DNA of 7,429 nucleotides from Lachnospiraceae bacterium UBA1066 (GCA_002316215.1 DCDB01000053.1:1-7429); one strand, 5' to 3'. Counted from the stretch's first letter, positions 1 to 6,760 are shown. Numbers and translations are program-made. Notes: generated by a model from the sequence alone, not told the origin.

Positions 1-1043
1 TAGTAACGGTAGGTACCAAGACGTCCGCCGAAAATCACGCTTTTTTCCGTATCTGCCAGAGCTTTGTATTCTTGATAAAGCGCATTGTTCTTTTCATTGT
101 TAATCGGGTAATAGGGCTCCGCCCCGGGCTTCCATTCGCTCGGATATTCTTTGGAAATAATGGTGTTTTTCTGCTTACCGAAAGCAAAATGCTTGTGCTC
201 GATGATTCTCGTATAAGGAATCGCTGCCTCCGTATAGTTTACGACAGCGCAGCCCTGATAATTATCGGTATCCGGACGTTCATCTTCAAAGCGTACGCTC
301 CGGTATTCCAGATTTCCGAAACGGAAATCATAAAATTCATCGATCATGCCGGTATAAACCGTCTTTGCGGCGATCCGGCCGTTCGTCCGCACAAAATCCC
401 GGTATTCGGTGTCAAGCAGCACTTCTGTTCCTTCCAGAAGCTTCTGCACAAGCACATTGTAGCCTTCCACGGGAATTCCCTGGTAAGGATCGCTGAAATA
501 ATTATTATCGTAAATGAAGCGCAGCGGCAGCCTTTTGATGATGAAGGCGGGAAGTTCGCGGCAGGGACGTCCCCACTGTTTCTCGGTATAGCCTTTGATC
601 AGCTTTTCATAGACATCCGTCCCGACCAGTTTAAGCGCCTGCTCTTCCAGATTCTTCGGCTCTCCGATATGAAGATCCTCAATCTGTTCCGCAATAATTT
701 TCTGTGCTTCAGCGGGTGTACGGATGCCCCACATTTTCGAAAAAGTATTCATATTAAAGGGAAGATTGTAAAGCTCATCCTTATAGACGGCAACCGGGCT
801 GTTGATGAAATTATTGAAATGCACGAAAGAATTTACATAATTCCAGACATTTTCATTCGAAGTGTGGAAAATATGGGCTCCGTATCTGTGGATAAGGATC
901 CCGTCCTCTTCTGCGCAATAAATATTGCCTGCAATATGCTGACGTCTGTCCAGCACAAGGCACTTTTTACCCCTCTTCAGTGCCTCGTGTGCAAAAACCG
1001 CTCCGTAAAGACCGGCACCCGCAATTAAATAATCGTAGTTCAT
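1..1043 (-). CDS. glf: UDP-galactopyranose mutase, 3' end outside window
   Basis: This flavoenzyme interconverts UDP-galactopyranose and UDP-galactofuranose in the cytoplasm, supplying galactofuranose for surface polysaccharide. The frame gives 347 codons from the ATG at 1043 and stays open to the window edge. The N-terminus has a Rossmann FAD-binding motif (AGAGLYGAVFAHE, residues 8-20) followed by GAHIFHT near 54-60. Further family signatures are GYTEKQWGR near 150, RLPLRF followed by DNNYFSDPYQGIP, YTGMIDEFYDFRFG, and PYTRIIEHKHF with Arg279, which matches the conserved substrate-binding arginine (about 280 in enterobacterial enzymes). The last visible residues, GGRLGTYRYY, are the usual C-terminal FAD-contact motif. 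Known enzymes have about 367-370 residues, so roughly 20 are missing. A GGAAGG site lies 7 nt before the ATG. It follows ppk by 100 nt on the same strand, but a shared function with the polyphosphate genes is not implied; it may belong to a downstream polysaccharide cluster. Confidence 0.96.
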   Translation of the reverse strand, partial: MNYDYLIAGAGLYGAVFAHEALKRGKKCLVLDRRQHIAGNIYCAEEDGILIHRYGAHIFHTSNENVWNYVNSFVHFNNFINSPVAVYKDELYNLPFNMNTFSKMWGIRTPAEAQKIIAEQIEDLHIGEPKNLEEQALKLVGTDVYEKLIKGYTEKQWGRPCRELPAFIIKRLPLRFIYDNNYFSDPYQGIPVEGYNVLVQKLLEGTEVLLDTEYRDFVRTNGRIAAKTVYTGMIDEFYDFRFGNLEYRSVRFEDERPDTDNYQGCAVVNYTEAAIPYTRIIEHKHFAFGKQKNTIISKEYPSEWKPGAEPYYPINNEKNNALYQEYKALADTEKSVIFGGRLGTYRY

Positions 1044-1050
1044 ATTCTAT

Positions 1051-1056
1051 CCTTCC
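1051..1056 (-). promoter_or_regulatory. glf ribosome binding site
   Basis: GGAAGG on the minus strand, 7 nt upstream of the ATG at 1043. It supports that start, which also places the FAD-binding GAGLYG motif at the usual distance from the N-terminus. Confidence 0.75.
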
Positions 1057-1071
1057 GAACAGCGCGTCACA

Positions 1072-1096
1072 GGTGTCAAAAGGTACTTTTGACACC
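1072..1096. repeat. Perfect 11-bp inverted repeat in ppk-glf gap
   Basis: The arms GGTGTCAAAAG (1072-1082) and CTTTTGACACC (1086-1096) are exact reverse complements around a 3-base loop (GTA). The element sits in the 100-nt gap, 28 nt before the glf start and 47 nt after the ppk stop. As RNA it would form a stable hairpin in either direction. No T-run follows on the minus strand (the next bases are TGTGACGCGC), so it is not a standard intrinsic terminator. It could be a transcript-processing or stabilising hairpin at the operon 3' end, a protein-binding palindrome controlling glf, or a copy of a dispersed intergenic palindrome. The sequence does not choose between these. I see no convincing glf promoter in the rest of the gap. 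Confidence 0.8.
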
Positions 1097-1143
1097 CGTA
1101 TCATTGTATGGAACCGTCCTCAATAGCCGCATAAGGCACCGGT

Positions 1144-3363
1144 TCACATACTGTCGTCAGTTTCTTCAAGATCTTCTTCAATCAGCGGCTCAGCCGGAGT
1201 AAAGCGCCTGCTTTCAATCGGCGTCGGCTGCGTCGGGATTCGTGACCAGGCTTCTTCACAGAAAATTTCCTGCGAATTAATCAGCTTCTTTCCGCGTTTA
1301 TCAACTTTTACATAAGTTCCGTCTTTCTGAAGGACATGCGCCTTTACATTATCCTCGAACTCCGTCGTTAGGATATGCTGTACTTCTTTCTTCAGATCTT
1401 CCTGCTCCACGGGAAAAACAATCTCGACACGTTTGTCAAGGTTTCTGGGCATCCAGTCGGCGGAGCCCATAAAAACTTCATCATGCTCGTCATTGCAGAA
1501 CCAGAAGATTCTGGAATGTTCCAGGAAATTGCCGACAATCGAACGCACATGGATATTTTCCGAAATCCCCGGAATCCCGACCTTCAGCGAACAGATGCCG
1601 CGAATCAGGAGTTCTATGGGAACACCGGCATGGGAAGCCTCATAAAGAGCCGAAATAATATCCGGATCGCAGAGGGAATTCATTTTCGCCTTGATAAAGG
1701 CTTTTCTTCCGGCAAGAGCATTGTCCCTCTCCCGCCCGATCAGCTTCAGGAAATCATTCTTCATCCAGATGGGGGCCACGCTCAATTTATACCAGCGTTC
1801 AGGCTCAGAATATCCCGAAAGCATATTGAATACCGCCGTCGCATCTTCCCCGATTCTTGCGTCGCAGGTAAAGAGACCGAGATCGGTATAGAGCTTGGCC
1901 GTAGAATCATTATAATTTCCCGTTCCAAGATGGACATAGCGGCGTATGCCTTCCTCTTCACGGCGGATGACCATCGTTATCTTGCTGTGCGTCTTGAGCC
2001 CAAGAAGGCCGTAAATGACATGGCATCCGGCTTTTTCAAGCATCTTTGCCCAGACAATATTGTTTTCCTCGTCAAATCTGGCCTTAAGCTCCACAAGAAC
2101 CGAGACCTGTTTTCCGTTGTCGGCAGCCTTGGCAAGTGCCGCTACAATGGGAGAATCTCCGCTCACGCGGTAAAGGGTCTGCTTGATCGCCAGTACCTCG
2201 GGATCGGCAGCTGCCTGCTGAATAAAGTGGACAACCGGATCAAAACTCATATAGGGATGGTGCATCAGGACATCCTGTTTCCGGATAACGCTGAAGATAT
2301 CCGGAGCATCGATAAATTCACGTACCGGAGCCGGCGTATATCTCTGAATCTTATACTGGTCAAATCCAGGCATGCCGTACATCTTCATTAAAAAGGTCAG
2401 ATCCAGCGGCCCGCTGATATAAAAAATATCTTCATCCGAAACTGCAAACTCCTTCTTAAGGATTTTAAGCAGCCGCTTATCAATACCGTCGGCGACCTCC
2501 AGACGGATAACCTCGCCCCACTGGCGTTTCTTCAGCTGTTTCTGGATTTCTTTAAGAAGATCCTCAGCTTCATCCTCATCAACGGTCAGCTCAGCATTCC
2601 TCATGATCCGGTAAGGGAAAGCGCACAGGACACGATAGTGCTGGAAAAGCACACCGATATATTTCCGGATAACCTCTTCGAGCAGGATCAGTACCTTATG
2701 GCCGTCTTCCGCATCCGGAAGTGTGACTATTCTCGGGAGAACCGATGGAACCTGCACCGTTGCGAATTCAAATTCTTCTTTCTTTTTCTTTTCATCCTTC
2801 GGTGCAATCAGAGCGCCGATATTGAGGGACTTATTCCGGACAAGCGGAAACGGCCGCGACGAATCCATTGCCATCGGGGTCAGGATCGGATAAATATTAG
2901 CCTCATAATATTTGTCCAGATATTTATTCTGCTTTTCGTTCAAAAGGGTATAATCACCGATAATCTCAATTCCTGCCTTAGAAAGCGCCGGAAGAATGGA
3001 ACGGTTAAAGGTGTTGTACTGCTCTTTTACAAAAGCATGCGTGCTTTCGGAAAGTGCACGGAGCTGCATCTCCGGCGTCAGCCCGGCGATATCCGGCTTC
3101 GTGTAGCCTGCATTATACTGATCCTTTAGGGAAGCCACACGGACCATATTGAATTCATCCAGGTTGGACGCCGTGATGGACAGGAACTTCAGCCGTTCAA
3201 AAAGAGGTACGACTGTCTTGTCCCGCGCTTCGCTTAAAACCCTCTCATCAAATGAAATCCACGACATTTCCCGGTTGCGGTAATAAAGCGGATTTCTGTA
3301 ATCCGGCACCGCCTGTTTCTCAGAAACCTTCTCTGATGATTTTTCTGTACTTTTGCCAACCAT
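1144..3363 (-). CDS. ppk1: Polyphosphate kinase 1 (PPK1)
   Basis: This enzyme reversibly polymerises the gamma-phosphate of ATP into inorganic polyphosphate through a phosphohistidine intermediate. The 739-residue protein shows the whole PPK1 architecture. The N domain begins at YYRNREMSWISFDERVL (27-43) with SNLDEF near 66-71, followed by the helical domain and two C-terminal phospholipase-D-like domains. The phosphorylated histidine is His459 in GLKTHSK. The second conserved catalytic histidine is His616 in FLEHSRIF. Arg399 in TLYRVSGDSP and Arg429 in KARFDEENN correspond to the arginines that contact metal and phosphate in E. coli PPK1 (375 and 405). YVHLGTGNYN (477-486) is also typical. 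The protein is about 50 residues longer than the E. coli enzyme: it has a charged Lys/Ser/Glu N-terminal lead (about 1-20) and a Pro-rich, very acidic tail after about 710. It is the last gene of the coupled operon, 39 nt after ppx. Confidence 0.97.
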   Translation of the reverse strand: MVGKSTEKSSEKVSEKQAVPDYRNPLYYRNREMSWISFDERVLSEARDKTVVPLFERLKFLSITASNLDEFNMVRVASLKDQYNAGYTKPDIAGLTPEMQLRALSESTHAFVKEQYNTFNRSILPALSKAGIEIIGDYTLLNEKQNKYLDKYYEANIYPILTPMAMDSSRPFPLVRNKSLNIGALIAPKDEKKKKEEFEFATVQVPSVLPRIVTLPDAEDGHKVLILLEEVIRKYIGVLFQHYRVLCAFPYRIMRNAELTVDEDEAEDLLKEIQKQLKKRQWGEVIRLEVADGIDKRLLKILKKEFAVSDEDIFYISGPLDLTFLMKMYGMPGFDQYKIQRYTPAPVREFIDAPDIFSVIRKQDVLMHHPYMSFDPVVHFIQQAAADPEVLAIKQTLYRVSGDSPIVAALAKAADNGKQVSVLVELKARFDEENNIVWAKMLEKAGCHVIYGLLGLKTHSKITMVIRREEEGIRRYVHLGTGNYNDSTAKLYTDLGLFTCDARIGEDATAVFNMLSGYSEPERWYKLSVAPIWMKNDFLKLIGRERDNALAGRKAFIKAKMNSLCDPDIISALYEASHAGVPIELLIRGICSLKVGIPGISENIHVRSIVGNFLEHSRIFWFCNDEHDEVFMGSADWMPRNLDKRVEIVFPVEQEDLKKEVQHILTTEFEDNVKAHVLQKDGTYVKVDKRGKKLINSQEIFCEEAWSRIPTQPTPIESRRFTPAEPLIEEDLEETDDSM

Positions 3364-3371
3364 TTTCTACT

Positions 3372-3377
3372 GCCTCC
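3372..3377 (-). promoter_or_regulatory. ppk1 ribosome binding site
   Basis: GGAGGC on the minus strand in the 39-nt ppx-ppk gap, with GGAGG 9 nt before the ATG at 3363. It is the only Shine-Dalgarno-like sequence there. It fixes the start, although family homology begins only around residue 25. Confidence 0.8.
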
Positions 3378-3402
3378 GCTCTCAGCCGATAAGCTGGATT
3401 TT

Positions 3403-4941
3403 TCAGATTTTCTTTCTGATTTTAAGAATCGGCTTGAGATCGAAAATCTCTTCGAAAAATTCAACATTTTCATTAAAGATTCCCTTTTCAAGCGTGTAGT
3501 CATCTCTTGTTTCAATTTCGATCAGCAGATTATCATCCTTCTTAATGGTCCGCATCTGCGTAATCTTCTGCATATAGCTCTGGTCCAGACTGTTGGAAAC
3601 ACGCAGGATGGCCGTCAGTTCGGCGACCCGCATGTAATCATACTCATTGAGGTTCGATGTGCTGCCCATTTCACTGTAATATGCGAACGGGGTCGTATTG
3701 TATTTTACGACATTGGCAATAATCGAACGCTCGCTGTCGGACAGGCCGATGATTTCAGTCGACATAATAATATTATAGGAACATTCGGCAACATTGACCA
3801 GACTGATGTATTTTCCGCAGTCATGCAGATAGCAGGCGACCTGAAGAAGTAGCTTGTCGCGTCCCCCGAGCATGCTGTTCTTCTTCACAACATCGAAAAT
3901 ATCATCCGCGATCCAGACGAGTTTTTCGGTATGCTGTTTGTTTCCGGCATAGCGTTTGGCGATATTCTTGGCTGCCATCAGGATGTCCTGCTCAAAATCA
4001 TGCTGCGAACGGATAATTTTCTTCTTCTCTCCATAATCATAAGCAAGTCCGTCCGTGAGCTGAATTCCCGGAAGCCAGATAGTCTGCGCGCCCAGTTCCT
4101 CAATGAGTTTCCGGTAGAGCACCGCTACAGGAATAATCACCGAAGCGATTTCCATGCTGACGCCGAGTTCCTCAGCCGCCTGGCGCGGAGACATGGCCAC
4201 GATCCGCTCATACCATTTCATGAACTCGTCTCTGCTTTCCACTTTATTCATGTCGGATTTATTCTGGAAAATGAGGTTTGTGAAGTAGTCGCCGACCAGA
4301 ATGATATTGTCGATACTGCGATCCTTTAGGTACATTCTCTTAAAATTGACGATATCCTTACGGATCATCTGATCGATCAGTTCGTCATAATGCGTCGTTT
4401 CATTTTCAAATGAAGCCAGGCGCTCGCGCACGCGGAGAGAACCCAGAAGCAGGTTCTGGGTCGTCACAAGCGTGTCTTTGTCGAACAGCGAAATCTGGAC
4501 GCTGCCGCCGCCGACGTCCAGAATAGCCGTGCCTTTTTCTATGATTTTCCGGAATTCGAGGCCTCGCGATGCGATGGATTTATAGCCCAGGAAACGCTGC
4601 TCTGAATTTGAAAGGACTTCAATCTGGATACCGGTCGCCTTCAGGATATGTTCCTGGACAAGAAGACAGTTCCTGGCCTCGCGAAAAGCGGATTTTGCAC
4701 AGGCCCGGTATTCACTGACTTTATATTCTTTCATGAGCCTTGCATAATCCGTAAGAATGCGCGTCAGCTCGTTCAGGCTGTCCATGGAAATCTTTTTCAG
4801 GGTATAGGTATCGCGCCCGAGTTCCAGCCTTTCGCGAAGGCGGTTCAGGGATTTCAGTCCGTTCTTCTTTGAAAGTTCAAAGATTTCCATTGACACATTA
4901 TAAGAACCTACATCGATTGCAGCAAAAGTTGTTACAGCCAT
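3403..4941 (-). CDS. Ppx/GppA-family exopolyphosphatase-like protein with HD-like C-terminus
   Basis: The 512-residue protein belongs to the ASKHA-fold Ppx/GppA family, whose members remove terminal phosphate from polyphosphate or hydrolyse pppGpp. Phosphate-binding loop 1 is AAIDVGSYNVSMEIFE (7-22). CAKSAFREARN (81-91) matches the family ATSAxRxAxN motif. VLSNSEQRFLGY (109-120) is the SGxEEA region, and LDVGGGSVQISLF (141-153) is loop 2. PGIQLTDGLAYDY (291-303) closes the core. The C-terminal region (about 310-512) resembles the HD-type domain of Ppx/GppA, with His337, LHDCGK (372-377) and SLDQSY (451-456). Several usual residues differ: Gln149 stands where most family members have Glu after GGGS, Gln115 replaces the second Glu of SGxEEA, and the histidine cluster after the HD motif reads VAEC. 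Beside ppk, polyphosphate is the likely ligand, but catalytic activity and choice between polyphosphate and pppGpp are open. The ATG directly abuts the upstream TAA. Confidence 0.92.
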   Translation of the reverse strand: MAVTTFAAIDVGSYNVSMEIFELSKKNGLKSLNRLRERLELGRDTYTLKKISMDSLNELTRILTDYARLMKEYKVSEYRACAKSAFREARNCLLVQEHILKATGIQIEVLSNSEQRFLGYKSIASRGLEFRKIIEKGTAILDVGGGSVQISLFDKDTLVTTQNLLLGSLRVRERLASFENETTHYDELIDQMIRKDIVNFKRMYLKDRSIDNIILVGDYFTNLIFQNKSDMNKVESRDEFMKWYERIVAMSPRQAAEELGVSMEIASVIIPVAVLYRKLIEELGAQTIWLPGIQLTDGLAYDYGEKKKIIRSQHDFEQDILMAAKNIAKRYAGNKQHTEKLVWIADDIFDVVKKNSMLGGRDKLLLQVACYLHDCGKYISLVNVAECSYNIIMSTEIIGLSDSERSIIANVVKYNTTPFAYYSEMGSTSNLNEYDYMRVAELTAILRVSNSLDQSYMQKITQMRTIKKDDNLLIEIETRDDYTLEKGIFNENVEFFEEIFDLKPILKIRKKI

Positions 4942-6249
4942 TTAATGAGCCTCCGTCTGCCCTAAAAGATAATCCAGGAACTGCTGTGCCGTGCGTCCGG
5001 AAAGTCCGCCGTGCGCAAGTTCCCATTTATTAGCTTCCAGCATCAGTACATCGTGATCCATATGCACGCCATACCGGTCCGCCAGTGTCTGAACGATATT
5101 TTCAAATTCGCGCTTATTCGGAGAACTGAAGAAAATCGTTATGCCGAATCTTGCGACCAGAGATAATTTTTCTTCCACTGTATCCGAAGCATGCATATCT
5201 TCCGTCCGTCTGCCTTCTTTGTCACTGTAGTTTTCTTTTATCAGATGACGTCTGTTGGAGGTTGCGTAAATCAGCACATTTTTCGGCTTCTTTTCGAGGC
5301 CGCCTTCAATCACGGCTTTCAGGTATTTATACTCTGTTTCATTTTCCTCAAAGGAAAGGTCGTCCATATATAAAATGAATTTATAATTGCGGTTTTTCAC
5401 CCGGGCAATCACGTCATTAAGATCCTGAAACTGGTGTTTATAAACCTCAATAATACGGAGTCCCTGCTCATAATAGCGATTGAGGATACCCTTGATGCTG
5501 GAGGATTTTCCCGTTCCGGCATCTCCGAACAGCAGGCAGTTGTTTGCCTGGCGCCCGCAGACGAACGCCTCTGTATTATCAATCAGTTTCTTTTTCGCTG
5601 CTTCATAGCCCACAAGATCCTCAAGGGAAACGTGCAGAATATTCGTAATCGGAACGATCTCCGCTTCGCCGCTTGAATTGTGGGAAATGCGGAAAGCTTT
5701 GTTCAGCCCAAACTTTCCGACCCCGAAATCGTGATAAAAGTCTTCAAGATCCTTTTTGAAGCTTTCGACTCCGGGGGCTTCTGCCAGAACCAGCGCCAGA
5801 TTGTCAATCCGGTCACGGATGCGCTTATTGAAAAGCTTGCCGCAGTCCTCCGTTCCGACATAATTCGAAATGACTCCGCTTTGGGCAGAATCAAGAGATG
5901 TCCCGATTTTCTGCAGATCATAGTCAAACAGCTTCTTGAAGATTCTCAGATCGTGAACGTCAACATCATTAATGCTGCCCGTTACAGTTCCGCGTATTTC
6001 ACAGGAAGTGCTGTATGCATTTTCATGATTAACCAGAAGATACGTCAGATAATCGTGCCAGAGATTCCCTGTAAATCCAAAGGCGGCAGCCATTTCAACA
6101 AGGCGGCCCGCACACCCGAAAAACAAGCCGCGCGCCTCATCCTCGGAAAGCTTTCCTTCCTCGAGATTGTTCATCAGACGTGTCATATCCTGCAGGGTTT
6201 CCCCCCGTTCAAAATTCCGAAACAAAATACCATCATCTATCCGTATCAT
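4942..6249 (-). CDS. DUF815-family AAA+ ATPase
   Basis: The function is unknown. The 435-residue protein has a helical N-terminal half (about 1-195) and a C-terminal P-loop ATPase core of the DUF815 type. Walker A is FGDAGTGKSS (241-250) and Walker B is FILYMDDLSF (291-300) with Asp296/Asp297. A sensor-1-like Asn332 lies in IYATSNRRHLIKE. The stretch EKLSLVARFGITIFF (360-374) carries a candidate arginine finger, Arg367, and GGLSGRTAQQF (414-424) holds a sensor-2-like Arg419. ASDTVEEKL just before the finger is typical of DUF815 proteins. No signal peptide or membrane segment is seen, so it is probably cytoplasmic. All ATPase residues are intact, so hydrolysis is likely. Its start overlaps the chorismate mutase stop by ATGA, and its stop abuts ppx, so its output is probably matched to theirs. 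A remodelling or switch role in polyphosphate metabolism is only a guess from position. Confidence 0.9.
   Translation of the reverse strand: MIRIDDGILFRNFERGETLQDMTRLMNNLEEGKLSEDEARGLFFGCAGRLVEMAAAFGFTGNLWHDYLTYLLVNHENAYSTSCEIRGTVTGSINDVDVHDLRIFKKLFDYDLQKIGTSLDSAQSGVISNYVGTEDCGKLFNKRIRDRIDNLALVLAEAPGVESFKKDLEDFYHDFGVGKFGLNKAFRISHNSSGEAEIVPITNILHVSLEDLVGYEAAKKKLIDNTEAFVCGRQANNCLLFGDAGTGKSSSIKGILNRYYEQGLRIIEVYKHQFQDLNDVIARVKNRNYKFILYMDDLSFEENETEYKYLKAVIEGGLEKKPKNVLIYATSNRRHLIKENYSDKEGRRTEDMHASDTVEEKLSLVARFGITIFFSSPNKREFENIVQTLADRYGVHMDHDVLMLEANKWELAHGGLSGRTAQQFLDYLLGQTEAH
4950..4954 (-). promoter_or_regulatory. ppx ribosome binding site inside upstream gene
   Basis: GGAGG on the minus strand lies within the last codons of the DUF815 gene, 8 nt before the ppx ATG at 4941. 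The upstream stop TAA (4944-4942) touches that ATG with no spacer, an arrangement expected for translational coupling. Confidence 0.8.
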
Positions 6250-6608
6250 ACCTTCGCCCCTCTGCTTCCGTCTTCCGGCTCAGCTGTACTGCTTTTCTGT
6301 GTCCTGGATCTGTTTATCTGTCCAATCTGCCGAACACGGTCCTGAAGAATTTTTTCCTGTACGATGCGGCTTTCTTTCAGGATTGTCCGGTAGAGCGCTT
6401 CCACAGCTTCCGCTTCTTCCGGATTTTTCTCTTTGCTGCGCAATTTTTCTATCTTTTCTTCTTCCCTTGCCGCATCCAGAACGGGAAGTCCTTTTCCGGC
6501 TTTATATATGCCGATTTCCCGGGAAACCTCCATCCTTTTTCGGAAAAGTTCCTGTATCTCATCGTCCAGCCGGTCTATTTCTTTCCTCATTTCAAAGAGA
6601 TCCTGCAT
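6246..6608 (-). CDS. AroQ-type chorismate mutase
   Basis: AroQ enzymes rearrange chorismate to prephenate, the first committed step to phenylalanine and tyrosine, and act as all-helical dimers. With the start chosen here the protein has 120 residues. Residues 3-88 form a complete AroQ domain (EMRKEIDRLDDEI, KRMEV, IYKAGKGLPVLDAAREEEK, ILKESRIVQEKI). Every active-site residue of the E. coli P-protein mutase has a counterpart: Arg8 (11), Arg25 (28), Lys36 (39), Asp45 (48), Arg48 (51), Glu49 (52), Ser80 (84), Gln84 (88). Residues 92-120 are a polar tail without recognisable domain. The reading frame is open upstream to an ATG at 6743, but that one lacks a ribosome site and lies upstream of a near-consensus promoter inside the frame (6691-6719). 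The ATG at 6608 has GAGG 9 nt upstream; ATGs at 6617 and 6632 are alternatives. No other aromatic-pathway gene is in the window. First gene of the polyphosphate operon. Confidence 0.88.
   Translation of the reverse strand: MQDLFEMRKEIDRLDDEIQELFRKRMEVSREIGIYKAGKGLPVLDAAREEEKIEKLRSKEKNPEEAEAVEALYRTILKESRIVQEKILQDRVRQIGQINRSRTQKSSTAEPEDGSRGAKV
6257..6262 (-). promoter_or_regulatory. DUF815 gene ribosome binding site
   Basis: GAGGGG on the minus strand, inside the end of the chorismate mutase gene and 7 nt before the ATG at 6249. Together with the ATGA overlap it supports that start and coupled translation. Confidence 0.65.
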
Positions 6609-6617
6609 AACAGCCAT

Positions 6618-6621
6618 CCTC
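6618..6621 (-). promoter_or_regulatory. Ribosome binding site deciding the aroQ start
   Basis: GAGG on the minus strand, 9 nt before the ATG at 6608. The ATG at 6617 is immediately next to it and so too close to use it. The ATGs at 6632 and 6743 have only A-rich or AT-rich sequence upstream. This favours the 120-residue form of the chorismate mutase. Confidence 0.55.
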
Positions 6622-6690
6622 ACACTTCGCATTAACGCGTCTTTTTTCTTTTGTCCGGATAGTTTCTGCATCCGACGCCTGCATTTATCT

Positions 6691-6719
6691 ATTATAATGT
6701 CTTTGCCTGAACTTGTAAA
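6691..6719 (-). promoter_or_regulatory. Sigma-A promoter of the aroQ-DUF815-ppx-ppk operon
   Basis: Read on the minus strand: -35 TTTACA (6719-6714), 17-nt spacer, -10 TATAAT (6696-6691). This is one mismatch from full consensus with ideal spacing. Transcription should begin near 6684, giving a leader of about 75 nt to the ATG at 6608. Being inside the longest version of the chorismate mutase frame, it argues against the upstream start. Confidence 0.78.
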
Positions 6720-6730
6720 ATGAATTTCAT
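6720..6730. promoter_or_regulatory. Candidate operator between divergent promoters
   Basis: The palindrome ATGAA-T-TTCAT has perfect 5-bp arms around one central base, and two more matching pairs flank it after one mismatch (6717-6718 with 6732-6733). It fills the gap between the minus-strand -35 box (6714-6719) and the pyrB -35 box (6732-6737) almost symmetrically. A dimeric regulator bound here could act on both promoters. It is short and AT-rich, so chance is a real alternative. Confidence 0.35.
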
Positions 6731-6731
6731 C

Positions 6732-6760
6732 TTGATTTGGCATGATAATTAGTTTATTAT
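6732..6760 (+). promoter_or_regulatory. Sigma-A promoter of pyrB
   Basis: -35 TTGATT (6732-6737), 17-nt spacer, -10 TATTAT (6755-6760). The predicted transcription start near 6767 leaves a leader of only about 32 nt before the pyrB ATG. That is too short for the antiterminator/terminator pair of a PyrR-type attenuator. Confidence 0.7.

Noticed and set aside
72..1028. 318-codon open frame on the plus strand
   Set aside because: It lies fully antisense to glf, which has every UDP-galactopyranose mutase motif. The plus-strand translation has no family resemblance.
1072..1096. Intrinsic terminator of the ppk operon
   Set aside because: The hairpin is strong, but no T-tract follows it on the minus strand. 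It is kept only as an inverted repeat.
1095..1143. TACAAT on the minus strand as a glf -10 box
   Set aside because: The position 17 nt upstream holds TGCGGC, which is not -35-like, so I do not call a promoter.
1375..2391. 338-codon open frame on the plus strand
   Set aside because: It is antisense to the PPK1 catalytic domains. The minus-strand frame carries both catalytic histidines, and the plus-strand translation looks like nothing known.
3383..3396. Small inverted repeat CAGC/GCTG between ppx and ppk
   Set aside because: A 4-bp stem with a 6-base loop is easily due to chance and has no terminator features.
5680..6345. 221-codon open frame on the plus strand
   Set aside because: It is antisense to the DUF815 and chorismate mutase genes, has no ribosome binding site that I trust, and shows no recognisable domain.
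6653..6676. Possible hairpin in the leader of the aroQ operon
   Set aside because: The arms pair over about 7 bp with one bulge around a 9-base loop. No T-run or known riboswitch motif follows, so it is too weak to call.
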